In this document: positions 1 through 11,935 of the stretch, piece by piece
Position numbering within the stretch: the first letter of the stretch is position 1
How the letters are laid out: each line of letters opens with the position of its first letter
Source: Manis javanica
Lineage: Eukaryota; Chordata; Mammalia; Pholidota; Manidae
Direction of reading: 5' to 3'
Length of the DNA stretch: 64,000 bases
Assembly: GCF_040802235.1 (NCBI RefSeq)
Contig: NC_133156.1
Location: 144,505,173 to 144,569,172 of the forward strand
Notes under the pieces: generated by a model
Told to the model about the DNA's origin: nothing
The model's input: only the letters and a program-made list of their open reading frames with translations
Database searches by the model: none
Position numbers and translations under genes: made by a program

Positions 1-229
1 CTCCCGGTGACGGGGATGCCACCCTCACTGATCACGTTCACCCACTTGCTCCCCTCCAGTGTGCTCTGTACAGAGCAGCAGAGTGGCCTTCATGCTGTGG
101 CTGGGTCCTGCCATTCCTCTCTCCAGAGCCCTCCATGGATTCCCATGGCAGGGGGACATGGGACCAGGTGCATGACTAGGCCCAGCACACTCTCTGCCCC
201 CAGCTCTTGACACCCTACCTTTGCTCTCT

Positions 230-400
230 GACCCCTAGCCACAGTGGCCCCTTCTCTGAGGATGCTGGCATGTGCTTCCCCTCCCTAGCATGGCCCCTCT
301 CACCTGCCTCCCTTGCAAGATCCTGCCCATCTCAGAGTAAACATCGCCCTGGAGAGCGTGTCCCGACCTGACCCCAGTCTTAGCCAGTTCTGTAAACCAG
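230..400 (+). repeat. possible LINE-2 3'-end fragment
   Basis: The pyrimidine-rich stretch with 'ctcagagtaaacatcgccct' followed by 'cccgacctgacccc' has the order of phrases typical of L2 3' ends. The match is from memory and weak. The rest of positions 1-690 shows nothing I can name. Confidence 0.3.
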
Positions 401-699
401 GTCTTCTTTTTCATAACTTCCAGGCTGAGCCGCATCTTCCAGTGAGTACTGGTTCCCCTCAGGCATGGTTTACATGGCGCTAGTTCAATCATATTCATGT
501 TAAAATGGCTCCATAAAAAATACTGTTGTTTATGAAAGGAATTTCCAGTCCCTCCTCACCAATGTGCCAGTGACCATCCTTAGTCAAACTGAATTAGAAA
601 GTTGTTTCTGTTCTGCTTGATCCGACCAGGATTTCCTTTCCACTGTGCCTCTTCTGTTTTCCTGCAAGAGTGTGCTAACACCAGTTGTGCAATTTGTTG

Positions 700-1890
700 G
701 CTTCAGGACCTCTTCATACTCTTAAAAAATTCATGAATCTTCCCTAACAGATTTTGTTTATGAGTGTTATATCTGTTGATATATGCCATATTACACAGAG
801 AGCACAAATAATCACATTTGTTAATGTGACTGCCCAGCTCATGGGAACATTTTCTTAAATATTGGGAAGCTTTCAAGCTCACAGTGGCAGATACAAGTTT
901 TCCAAAATTCGTATTTTCACCTGCAAGTTCAAATTTTACCTTTGAAAACATATATTGCACAGAGTTTCCTTTGAAGCTAATGCCTCACCTTATTCCTTTT
1001 AAAGCAAATATCTGCCAAATATCTTTGTTTGAATTACTATAGTCAATCTGTCAGCTGATTTTTTAAAATATTAAAGGTGCTGTATGGGAAAAATGGTATT
1101 TGCTCATAACTCAGATAATCACACAAGTGATATTTCCTGAGACAACCATTACGATTTTTGTTTTAACACCCCAAACATTTTTAAAAGGGTGTATACATTT
1201 TAAAAGGTGTTAAGATTTAATGACATTAATATGTTTACTTCTTCTTCCAGGATATTCTTAAGGGAATACGATGACTGTTAGGACAGTCTCCTGTCAATGC
1301 TTTGATTTGTGTGCCAACAGTTTTATCCACCATTGCTTTTGTATTCTCAGTGCAAATTCCAACACACTTTTTCTGGGATAAACCATGAGATTAAAAAGTT
1401 ATTCAGTAATGTGAATATTTTAGCACCTCCCAAGTTTTGTGTCAAGTATTCACATACTAAGAAATACTTCTTGATGACTATTTGGTGTTCAGATTGGACC
1501 AATGTTAGCAGAAGAGCAAGTTCTGTTGCATCTACTGATTCAGCCATCTGTAAGGCAAAGTGCAATTCTATCAGTCTTTGTGTCTGTAGCAATTTCTAAA
1601 TCAGCCATTTACTTTGTCATGAGGTGGCCCTGCTTCCTGTGTTGTACTTGCATCCCACGGGCACTCAGTGGTGTGTGTCTCTATGTTCCACAGTCCTCCA
1701 GCCAATGCAATACAATAACTCACCCTGGAACGTGCGTCCTGGCTTTCTCATTTCTGGTGTGAAAGTCTGTAACTCTATGTCTCCTAAGAGGTCATCTCCT
1801 CTATGCTTTGTGTATTCAATTCCTTTTCCTTGAAGCTCTGAACGATTGGTCTCAAAATGATGCTGCCACTTATCTGGCACCACAATATTA
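700..1890 (-). pseudogene. degenerate hAT-superfamily transposase-like pseudogene
   Basis: Read on the minus strand, several frame-broken pieces line up in transposase order. The block at about 1345-1592 contains ESVDATELALLLTLVQ followed by FLVCEYLTQNLGGAKIF and LLNNF, which resembles the hAT region around the first catalytic Asp (D-E-S-x-D then a phosphoryl-transfer strand). After a frame change it continues (about 1235-1365) with CVGICTENTKAMVDKTVG, the counterpart of the hAT motif C-x-G-x-C-T-D-G-A-x-A-M. The next open piece (703-960) has CSLCNMAYINRY and THKQNLLGKIHEFF. hAT transposases cut and paste DNA, and several have been domesticated as host genes (ZBED, FAM200 and relatives). Here the second acidic position reads Glu instead of Asp, and stops and frameshifts separate the blocks, so it is not functional. 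It could be an old transposon copy or a retrocopy of a domesticated hAT gene; I saw no terminal inverted repeats or poly(A) tail to decide. Confidence 0.6.
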
Positions 1891-3534
1891 TATAAAATGT
1901 TCTATTATGTGAGATTCAATATAGTGAATTATTAACATCTATGATGCCAGAGGAAAAGTAATTCTCGTCATATTTTAATTTTTTATATGTAGTTTTATCC
2001 AGTTCCTTTGGAGTAGATTCTTTCCCCTCATGAGGCAGGGAACTCTGCTATGTTAGCTTCATCTTTTTGAGCATCTTTAGATCCAGACAGTGCTGGTGTA
2101 GCAGAAAGTGAGTCTCACAATCCTCCCTCAGCCAATGATCAATCCGTAAACACAGCATAGATAAAAATTTTAAAGTAGGAAATGATTCCCACCAGATATA
2201 AAACTGTATTGGAAAAGACAACAACAAATTTTACTTGTATTTCTGCATATGCCTAAGGAAAATTTCCAGACTTAACAGTATTTATTTATTTATTGAACAA
2301 TAATGAGGTTAAAGAAAACTTAGTAGGTCTAGCTGAATATAGGACCAGATAGTATGAGTACTGAGAACAAACTGAGTTAACCTCTGAAAGTGCACATATT
2401 TGCACACTAAATATACTATATTAGAAAACCCTAGAAAATCCAAGAATGCACAAACACATTAGATTACTTATCAGAGTGATGCTAACATTATGTCATATGG
2501 CTTCTAGGAAACTCAACTCTACATGAATGAGAAAATGAGAGTGAAAAAGGCAACTGATGTCTTGGGATTATTATGAAGATAGTTTGACCTTGTCCATTGC
2601 CTGAAATAGACTCAGGTGCACTGTAGGGTTCCCAGAACCCACCATATATTACTATTCCTGACTATTGGTACTTAGGGGCAACTGTGTCAACCTCCAAATG
2701 GTGGGGTCCAAAGGGAAGACAAAATTCAATTACTAAGCAGGAAACCTGGACATTGTGACACTGTGTAGCATCTATTATAAAAGTCCCTGGTAAGGGATAC
2801 AGGCTTCAGAGCCATGGGATCCTCCTCAAAGGGTCAAGGGAATTCAACTGCCCAAATTTTATGGATAAGTAAAATGAGAGTCCCCCAAAACTTAGTACCC
2901 CAAAGTCATAACTAATTGGGTAAGGAGATGAATCATGACCTAGTTTTATTTTTTGCCCAGCCTGTATTATTACAGTATTTAAAAATATTTGAAAATACGT
3001 TCCTGATTTCACCTGTAGTGTAAAGTTCCCTTAGCTAGCAAATACAGAGAGCTGCAGTTTAACTCTCTCCTGAAACAGCCTCCATCTTCCATGCACAGGA
3101 GCACCGCATGACTTAAACTTTAAAAAAATTCCTTAGTTTCTGCTTCAATTAACCACTGAACCACTTGATCATAAGATAAAATAAGAGGAAGGTAGAACTT
3201 CACAAGTTTGCTCTAATTGGGATTTGGTGTGGTGCAGCTGAGGAAGTCCTTAACTTTGTTTTATGGTCTATTTAACTCTCTCCTCTTGAGTCCATTTTCT
3301 TTGTTTATTCACTTACCCTCACCACACTAGTTTACAGTTAGCTCAGAATTACTGAAATTCTGATATGTACACACTGCCCACCAAGAAACTCTTACTTTGC
3401 AGAAAATTCTTTCTAGATGTCAAGGAATGTCTTGCCAATCACAACATGGTAATTTTTGATAACACCTCCTTCGGCCAAGTCTCCAGTCACCTGTTTCTCC
3501 TTGTTGCTAAGTCCTGCCTTTCTTTCATAAAGAA
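1891..3534. other. no gene seen; AT-rich intergenic DNA
   Basis: No open frame with a recognisable motif. Positions about 2800-2960 contain a weak MIR-like antisense phrase (a 'ttttatggataagtaaaatgagag' type sequence), too diverged to call firmly. Confidence 0.4.
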
Positions 3535-3632
3535 ATCCTGAAGGTTAAATGAAATATTCATGTAAAATCCCCAGCACTGTGCCTGGCACCTCCTAAGTAC
3601 ACACTTCTTATGCATCATTACTGTCTCTTTTT
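3535..3632 (+). repeat. MIR SINE fragment
   Basis: The 3' half of a MIR is recognisable by 'ggttaaatgaaatattcatg' followed by 'cagcactgtgcctggcac', the conserved MIR tail. MIRs are ancient tRNA-derived SINEs shared by all mammals. Confidence 0.65.
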
Positions 3633-4835
3633 CATGAAAATGGAAAGGTTACAGCTCTCATCTCTCCATGGAGTCAGCACAATTTCTTCATGACTTCTAC
3701 AGAAGGCGTTTCATGTTTTCTGTATCACAGATATAGATATACCTCTATCTACTCTTTCTGCTACCTGGTATCATACACTTTAGAATAAAATTTAAGTATA
3801 TAAACTGTAATGCCATACATCTGACTGTATTGTATTCAGAATGCATATTAAGCTGTAAATGTCACCTCTGCAAAATCACAGTACTCCAAAAATCTATTGA
3901 AACATTTATGCCATAATATTCAAGTTGTCTGGTGTTTTTCTCCATTTATGAGAAGTGTTCCTCAATGCATGCAACTGAAATGCATTTAAATCAATAATTC
4001 AATTATAAATGTTTAATAATAATAATAATATATGGATGAGACAAGTGCTTGCCAATTTTGATTTGCAAACTGTTCTGAGGCACAGTCTCTATCCATAACC
4101 AGACTTTGATTGCATCTCACTAAACCAGAACTTCTGAATATGGCTAAGTTACAAATCATTATATCCTTGGTTTGAAAGACTTTCATTGCTGCCAACAAAC
4201 GCATGCTATATGGAAGATAATTTCAGCTAGAAAATAAATTTTCCCATAACAGTATTCTCTTGTAACACCCAGAATAAATGTACTTATTCTATGATAAATG
4301 TTGATGTATTATCAAGTTGGCCAATTTTCTGTCCCATTTTCTGTAGTTTCAAATTCCCTAAATGAATGTTTCTTTTGTTCCTGTCCAACAGTGAAGAATT
4401 TCTGAAGTGAAGACACATACTTGTGCTGGCCAAGAAATGTTTTGGCAGAGCTGAAGGCCTGACACATGGTGACGGGGGCAGCATTTTACCAGGTGAGTGG
4501 TTTCACCAGGACACATTTCATCAAGGCCTTCCTATCCAACAGGCCACCTGTCATTCATTATGAGCCCCAGGAGCTGGGCATCCTCCAGCTGGTCCTGATT
4601 CCTCTGTTGGCTCCAAGTTACTGATGAGAATAGTCAAGTCCTTCACGGGGAGAAAGGCAGACCTCCTTTGCTTGTCCCCAACAATACAGACAGTCTCCCA
4701 CACCCCCGCTTTCTGGCTCCAAAGAGTAAGTACCCAACAAGCCTACATCTCACACGGGTGCCTGGAGGTGGGCTGGTCCCCTCCTTTGCCAGGGAGGTGC
4801 AGGGTCTTTAAAGAGACCCTCATCTGAATCCACCC
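3633..4835. other. no gene seen; short TAA microsatellite inside
   Basis: Intergenic DNA. A (TAA)n run of about six units lies at 4014-4031. Nothing else is recognised. Confidence 0.45.
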
Positions 4836-4839
4836 GGCC

Positions 4840-4990
4840 ATGAGTAGTGTGTGACTCTGGCAAAGTCAATATCCCTCCCAATTTCTTCCTTCCTGGAGGA
4901 ACATTAACCCCGCCTAGAGCGCGGTTGGGGTGGTTGAACGGGAACAAGGAGTGCCTGATGGTGACAATTCTTTCTAGCCCCTTCCTTGAT
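4840..4990 (+). repeat. MIR SINE, near core
   Basis: Contains 'gtgtgtgactctggcaaagtc' (the counterpart of the MIR phrase 'gtgaccttgggcaagtca'), then a cct/ttc-rich part and 'aaggagtgcctgatggtgac'. Core order agrees with MIR in sense orientation. Two CpGs ('agcgcggttgg') lie in the middle. Confidence 0.55.
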
Positions 4991-6560
4991 TCTCTCCTGC
5001 ACTCTCTTACTGCCCCCTGTGGGGAAAACCTAAACTGCTCCCAGTCTCCGACTTGACAAACCCCAGGGAGGCACTTCCGCTGGGTGTCTGTGCCCTGTAC
5101 TACTTAAAAGAAAGAAGCCTTCGTGCACAACACGGAAATAGCATGCTTGTTCATGACATATGCACCTTTTGCTGCCTCCTGTCCTAGCACCCGGCATCCT
5201 GCACAGTCCAGGTGCCTGCAGTCAGGGAGCATGTGTGCACGAGGGTGCAGAGGGAAGAGAGCCCAGATAGGATGCCCATGCCACTGGCTGTGAATCCTCC
5301 CTTAATCCGTACCACATGCTGTGGAGGATGGGGTGGCACCCTCATCCCCATGTTGTAGATGAGGCCAAAGAGGTCTGGGGTGTTAGAGGCTCTTCACCTC
5401 CGCGGGTGCAGAGACAGCCCCTAGGCGGGACTGCCATTTGTGGGTCCTCGGCATCTCCTGCCTCCTGGCCCCTAGTCACAGCCGGGCAGAACCACATAAC
5501 TGGGCCGTCCGGACATTCTGCGGTACCATGAAGGGGAATCCTGCTGGCCCAGGGGGCCGGACACAGCAAGTAGAGTTAAGGATCGGAAGCAGGTGCATTC
5601 CTTTTGGATTTAACCCATCATTGGATAACTCTCTTCTAGCAGAAACATGTCTGTTCTCCAGAAATTTTCCTGAGAGCCTAGACATTAACATAGATGGCCG
5701 TGTGTCTTATTCCTACTCGTAAACACATAAATTAAAATTGATTCATTAATAATTAAGGAGATTTAAAAGGAAAAAGCCACATTTCATCCTCCTACTCAGT
5801 TTGATTTAATGTGAATTTCAAAAAGCCAACAGCATAACTGGACTGAAGTAACAGCTCCTTGCTCTATATAAACTCTGAGTAGTTGATACATTGAAACTCT
5901 GTTGCCAGGAAAATTTTGATTTAAACACATTATTGTAACTTCAGCTTCCTGATAGACCTTTGTGCTTCTATTGTAGTTCAAAGTTCTCATACATCTTTCA
6001 CATAAATTATTCTAATCTGAGCTCTCAATAAATACATTAGATTGTGAAGGCAGCTGTTTTATTTGTATTGTATTGTATTAAATACAGCCAAGGAGGCTAT
6101 TATAGGGAAATTACTTTCTTATAAGGTCATGTGGCCCATAATTTTTCAAGCTGGATTTACAGTCAGATTAGTTTTTTCTACTACAGTATGATATGTAGAT
6201 TAGGTAATGTAATTAGAGTTAAAAGTAGGCAGTTCCTTTTTTAATGAATTACAAGTTTCTGAGTTTCCTAGAGTAATCACATCAGTAAGATGTAAAGTGG
6301 AAGAAATCAAATCCTATCACATAAATTATAGAAAATATAATGTATTATTTTTAATCTTCATTGTTTTGGAAACCTAATTGCTGTTAATGTTGAACAGCTG
6401 TGGTGTTTTGCTTATTTCAGGGGATGCCCACCTCTAGATCCTTCTAGCCTGTCTCCCCTGCTTCAGAGCCTGTGGGCAATTGGTCGCGTTCCTGGCCCCC
6501 TAGTGGAGGGTCCGTGCCATTGCACAATGCAGGCCCCCTAGCACGCACCCCTTTCAGGGT
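4991..6560. other. no gene seen; possible MIR remnant at about 5290-5385
   Basis: The part at 5290-5385 ('ctcatccccatgttgtagat' followed by 'gaggcc') resembles an antisense MIR. The remaining sequence, including the AT-rich 5730-6400 part, contains no recognisable gene. Confidence 0.35.
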
Positions 6561-6564
6561 CTGT

Positions 6565-6720
6565 TCTGTGAGACCAAGGTGGGGGGGTCATTCCTTTGAT
6601 TCTTTCCCACAGCAAACCTAGGAGGTGGTACTATTGTCCTCACACTTTAGTCAGTACAGATATGAGGTTCACCAAGATTCATTCAAAACCTTGCACAAAA
6701 CCACATTCTCTTGGTCCTTT
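6565..6720 (-). repeat. MIR SINE fragment, antisense
   Basis: The phrases 'aacctaggaggtggtactat' and 'tcagtacagatatgaggttc' with a following 'ccttgcacaaaaccac' follow the antisense MIR order (ctaggaggtaggtactat...cagatgaggaaact...cttgcccaaagtcac). Confidence 0.55.
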
Positions 6721-7459
6721 TGAAAATAATTTCAGAATAAAGCAACATTTTCTGAAACCAATTACCAATTTTGATCTTAGAATTTCATTTCATGTTTCAT
6801 TAATACACAGCTTCAGAGGAAGGTGTTGTCTTCTTCAGTTCTGTTGTGTTTAATAAAGCATGGCCAGCTCAATTACCAAAGTGAAGAGAGAGAGAGAATG
6901 CATTGCTTCAGAGGAGAGATGAGAAGTGCACATGTCAGTGAATAGAGAGAGAGAGGCGCCAGGCTCCGGTGGCCACTGTGAGAGAGAATGTCACATTGAG
7001 CTTCCTGGCTTTCATGAAACCTGGTGTGTAGTTATTGAGTGGATGAGCCACAGTGTGTGGGACAGGTGTGAGCAGAGACAGCCTGTGAGGAAGGGTAGGG
7101 CACCCACACAGCACTCAGTCCTGAAGGCAGACCCTCTGGCTGGCCTCCGCGGGTGGGAGAAGCCTTCACGATGACACAGGCTGAAAATGGGGCCGCCAAA
7201 GTGTGAGAAGCTAAGGGGGATGGAGCCGCCAGGACAGGAAGGTACTGGGGGCAGAAGAATGGCTTGAGACAGAAACGCCAGGTGAGTGGAAAATGGTGTA
7301 TGGAGATGGTTCTGGAAAAGGCAGAGGACTTATTAGGAGAAAAGCAGGAGGTGAAATTAAAGGTTAAACTCGAGCCAAGTTGAGGACAGACTTGAGTACT
7401 AGGCTGAGTGGATGTTAGTTTTGGAAGTGTGTGAGTAGAAAAGGAGGGTTACATAAATA

Positions 7460-7625
7460 GCGATTGCATTCCCACATATGAGACAGTCATGGCATTGGGT
7501 GGTGTAAAGATGATCTCATTTAACTCCCACCAATTGTGATGTGATAACTTTATTCCCATTTTACAAAACAGAAAAGTAAGATGCAAAAAATTAACTTGCC
7601 TCAGGTTCTTGCCAATTCAGAAGGG
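7460..7625 (-). repeat. MIR SINE, antisense
   Basis: 'gatctcatttaactcccacc', then 'tattcccattttacaaaaca', then 'aacttgcctcaggttcttgc' gives the antisense MIR pattern over about 160 bp. Confidence 0.65.
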
Positions 7626-10610
7626 CCATGTATTTGGGGCTGCCCTGGTGCCTGTCTTCTTGCATTGCTGGAAGTTTGAGAGTTTCATTCATGACTCTGG
7701 GGAGATGTCTGTTTGTTTAACAAGTTCATTGGAAACATGACAGACAAGGATCAACAGATTGGGAAGCTGACTTGAAGGCATTTTTTCAAGGAGTTTTGCT
7801 GATATATAATTTGACAGAGGCCTGTGAAAATACCAAGTCATTTCATTTCCCCTTACTTCTGTAGAGGAATCCCTCTGCGGGCTTCCAAGTGGAATGATTT
7901 TAAAGCACAGCACCTGGCCACCTGCTAATACTTCAAGGGGTGTCCCCCGCAGAGGAGCAGTGGCATAAGTGAGGGGCCAACATCTCCTTAGACTTCATTG
8001 ACCAGATGGTGCCATGTCTCCACTCCAGATCCAAGCAGTGGCAACGGGGACGGGCTACACCTGATCAACTTGGCTTATTCAGGGTTCATGTCTGCAAAAG
8101 GGGATGAATTGTTGGATTAATATTTTTTAAAAATCTGTAACAATGTACTGGCTATGGAAGGACTTGCTAAATGAGTGAATGAAGACAGATGAGTAGATGG
8201 AATCCACTTCTGTTCAGTCACCCGAATGTAATGGCCACTGAATAAAATTAGAGTTCTGGTAGGAGGAATAAATGAAATAGATGCTGGATATGCAATAAAT
8301 TAAATTTATATGTGTATGTCCACCTCTATGTGCATGTGATTCAATGAGTTATTAAAGAGAAAGAAAATTAATTAATGCTGTTCATTGTATCTTTGGTGGT
8401 AGTGGTACTGGGGGAACTGGGCTTCTACAGGAAACAATAAAGCAGCCCCATCCATGACTCTTACATTATGATTTTAAGGCTTCCGTTTGATTTCTAAAGG
8501 TCTGAGGTTTGGAAGGTGGGCTGTGGGAGAGAATAGTTTTAGTGTTACTGGCCCGTTAAAAGTCGTGATCCCAGGTTTTTTGAGAAGCGAGATGCATGCT
8601 TTGTGTTGAAGGAGCGGAAGTGGCTCTGATTCAGGATGGGAAAGGTGGCTGTTCTTGAACTCAGAACATGAGCTGAGTGGTGTAATTTGGGCAGGCTGGG
8701 ATGCACTGAGGAGACACATGCTGTGATGGAGCTCACTCACTCGGGGGCTAAGCACTGAGGAGTAAGCAGCAAGCCAGCTGGGAGCCGTGGGCAGAGAACA
8801 CAACCAGAGACTGAGGCTGAGCTTCCAGTGACCTGGAAGTGAAGGGCAGAGAAGATTTAACTTCAGTGAAGTAAACAAATGTGACTTCCAACATTTCATG
8901 TTTTGCAAGATAAAATGCACATGTAACTGATTTTATTCTTGGTCTAACAGCCTGATGCCCTGGCACTGGAAAGAAAGAAATGAAGGTGTTGGCTGGGGGC
9001 ACTCCCCACACTTGACTTCTGACCTTTGGCCATCCTTTCTTCAAATATTCTTCTACCCTTCTTTCTTTCTTCTCCTCCTGCAACTACCATTATGTATATG
9101 TTGCTAGGCTCGATGGTGTCCTGCAGATTTGTAAATTCTGTTCATTTTTCTTCACTCCTTTTTTCTTTCTGTTTCCCAGTTGGACTCTCTTCAAGTGTTC
9201 TGAGTCTTTCTTCCACCTGCTCAGATCATCTGTTCAGCCCCTCTAGTAAAGTGTTCATTTCAGTAATTGTTGAATTTTGACTTGAGAATTTCTATTTTTG
9301 TTTTTATAATTTTCCATCTCTTCACTGGCATTCTTATTTGGTGATACACATTCTCATGTTTTCCTTTATTTCTTTAGACAGGATTTCCTTAAATTATTTA
9401 AAAATATTAATAATAGCTGATACAAAGTGTTTGCCAAAAGAGTCCAATGTCTTAGCTTCCTCGGGGGTGGTTTCTATTAATTGCTGTTTTTCTTGCATAT
9501 AGGCAATACTTTGTTCTTTCTTTCCATGTCATTTTTGTTCAGAACAAGACTTGACGAATAATATAATTTGACAACTTTAGAAATCAGTTTCTTACTCCTC
9601 TTCAAGACTTGTTGTGGCTGTTTGTTGTGGCAGTTGTTTGTTTAATGACTTTTTAAATCTATTTCTGTAGAGTCTGTATCTTTGTTGAAGTCTTTACTTC
9701 GTTAGTTTAGTGATCAGTGAATGATTGTAGAGAGATTTCATTAATTGCCTGGAACCTCTGGTTCTTCCCAGGAAACACCAGACAGATTAGATAATGATGC
9801 TTCTTTTCGGTGAGGCTCTGACAGATTTCCCATCCTGCCCTTCTCCCTCCAGTACCAGGAAGTTGGGCTGTTATTTCCTAAGCCTGCTGTGGAGCTGGGC
9901 ATCAGGCGATGGGAGTGGGGAAGCCGAAATGCCAGAAAGCTCACTATTCTAACTGCGAATTAGCTGTTTGTTGTTTATTTTTTACTAAATGCTCACTGGG
10001 TTGATGCAAACTATTACTTAACTTCTGGAATTCCAGAAAAATGGATTCTGACAATTTTTGCTAGGCTTTTCATTGCCTTTATGGAGAAGCAAACTTTTGG
10101 AAGTCCTTACTGTGCCATTTTTGCTGACATAACCCTCACATGCTTTTATACCCTTACGTCTTTACACACGTTGTGTTCTTTTATCCACTCACAAGGAATG
10201 GTGAAATTGGATTAACTTCTAGGAGACGTAAAGAGAACTTTAAGGAATATGAGAAAAAGAGATGTAAATTGTGAACACTAACTTTAAGGCTGAGAGATAT
10301 ACCTGAGGAAAGGTAACTTGGAAGAATGTTTGCACTCAACCCCCAAGACTCAAACCTTGCTGAGGAGTGTATCTGTGACCCAATATCCCCTCTCCCAATA
10401 TGACAACTAAAGACACAGTAAAGTTACCTCCAACACCTTGTCATAAAACAAACATAGAGAAAAAGAAAATACTTAATACATACAAATAATATACATATTT
10501 ATGAAATATGAGAAAATATGCAAATATCTGATAATAGTCATATGTAAAGTTGGTCACAAGGCTGGAATTGACATCTCTGGCTTTTTTCTTCTGTGTTCAT
10601 TTCACATTTC
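7626..10610. other. no gene seen; T-rich stretch at 9020-9740 possibly LINE-derived
   Basis: A minus-strand open frame of 148 codons (8474-8920) has no recognisable domain and is probably chance. The T-rich part at 9020-9740 has the low-complexity look of an antisense ancient LINE, but I cannot assign it to a family. Confidence 0.3.
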
Positions 10611-10619
10611 TCTTGCCCT

Positions 10620-11500
10620 CTGCCCTGAACTAAGCTGGTCATAATTTTCTGTCTAGTGGAGCAGTCCAAACTTTCATTCCTGTGTAGTATTGACACTCAA
10701 AAACTTTGCTGTTTTGATTATTGCAGTTTTCCATTGATGTCTGCTTTTGGGCCTGGAGGTATTCAAAGTCAGCCCAGAGAATCCCTGTGGGCTCTGGACA
10801 TAGTCTTCCCTGCCTGCCATTGTGTAGTAGTGATTTAATTTCTCCTGGACAATGAGGATCAGTCATTACAGCCAGCAGAGCATCCCCTTTTCCCTCTGTT
10901 AGCTCAATGGCACAAGAAGACCAGAATGTCATATGGCAGGCTTATTTTCCAATTGTGAGCCATTGTATCCCCTGGTGCAATCATTGCTTTGGAAAGTAAG
11001 ACCTCAAGACCAGTAGAGCTCAATGTCTCTGGGACAGAAAGTAAAACTTTTGTGAGCTGGCAATTAGGACAAATATTGAAGGAGATATACCACATACACC
11101 CCTTATTTCCCAGAGTCATGTATTCTGGCTATGGAGGAGAAAGCACCGTATAGTGGTGTCTGATTCAAAGAACACACTGCATCTTGTAAGACAGACACCA
11201 TTCCTTTAGAGTACTCAGCTCAAATGGGTGTCATCACTGAGTCCCTGGTGAACCATTCTACCATCTGCTCAGACCATCGGCTTCCAGATGTTGGGATATG
11301 TGGTAAGACCAGTTCATTACTTGGTCATAAGCCCATTACTATACTTACTGCTGTGAAGTGAATTCCCAATCAGAAGCATTGTCCTGCAGAACACCACAAC
11401 GATAACAAGGATTCTGTGAGTCTATGGATAGCAGTGCTGGCAAGTCAAATCCCTATCCAGAATGTGTCTATTCCAATGGGGATGTTTATATGATTAGACA
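10620..11500 (-). pseudogene. ERVL-type pol relic: integrase end plus dUTPase
   Basis: On the minus strand the upstream part (11190-11490) carries an ERVL integrase-like stretch, recognised from its nucleotide phrases 'actgctgtgaagtgaattcc' and 'tccagaatgtgtctattcca'. Downstream (10630-11120) follow dUTPase-like pieces: a block with VLLSKAMIAPGDT and HNWKISLP, then a block with LLAVMTDPHCPGEIKSLLHNG and finally GMKVW. A dUTPase placed after integrase is the arrangement known for ERV-L elements, which encode dUTPase at the C-terminal end of pol. Frameshifts and stops interrupt the reading and neither LTR is visible nearby, so this is a fragment. Its high divergence fits an ancient mammalian insertion. 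Confidence 0.65.
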
Positions 11501-11559
11501 TGTATATGTATTTTTATAAATAGAGAGCCAAACACTCTTTAACCTATCTTTCCTCTTTT

Positions 11560-11935
11560 AACATTGTATTTGAATATGTTCTTTGTAACAAGCTGTGAGT
11601 TACTCTTCATCATGTTAAGCGATTCCATAGCTTCCATGTCAAGAATGTGAAATCTCTGTCTATGGGGAGTTAGGTGGTTTCCAAGTGTCATAGTAACTAG
11701 ATAAATGACTACCTTTGTAAATATGTCTTCAGATATTTCCTGTAAATGAAGTTACTGGGTCAAAGTTAAGCCCATATTTGAAGCTTTTGATTTAATTCTA
11801 AAATTGCCCTGTGGAAAGTTTATCCCCACTTTTATTTCCACCATGTTTCTAAGCACCCATACTGGTACTGAGGTGGGGGCAGGTCATCCGTCATCTTTTC
11901 CTTTTTAAAAAAGTCTTTGCCAGTTTCAGATGTGG
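11560..11935 (-). repeat. ancient LINE-1 ORF2 fragment, antisense
   Basis: 'gttaggtggtttccaagtgt', 'gaagttactgggtcaaagtt' and 'aaaattgccctgtggaaagt' occur in the order found in antisense old L1 ORF2 ends. The copy is strongly diverged. Confidence 0.6.

Noticed and set aside
8474..8920. Minus-strand open frame of 148 codons
   Set aside because: Ser/Leu/Pro-rich low-information translation, no recognisable motif, no exon signals that decide it.
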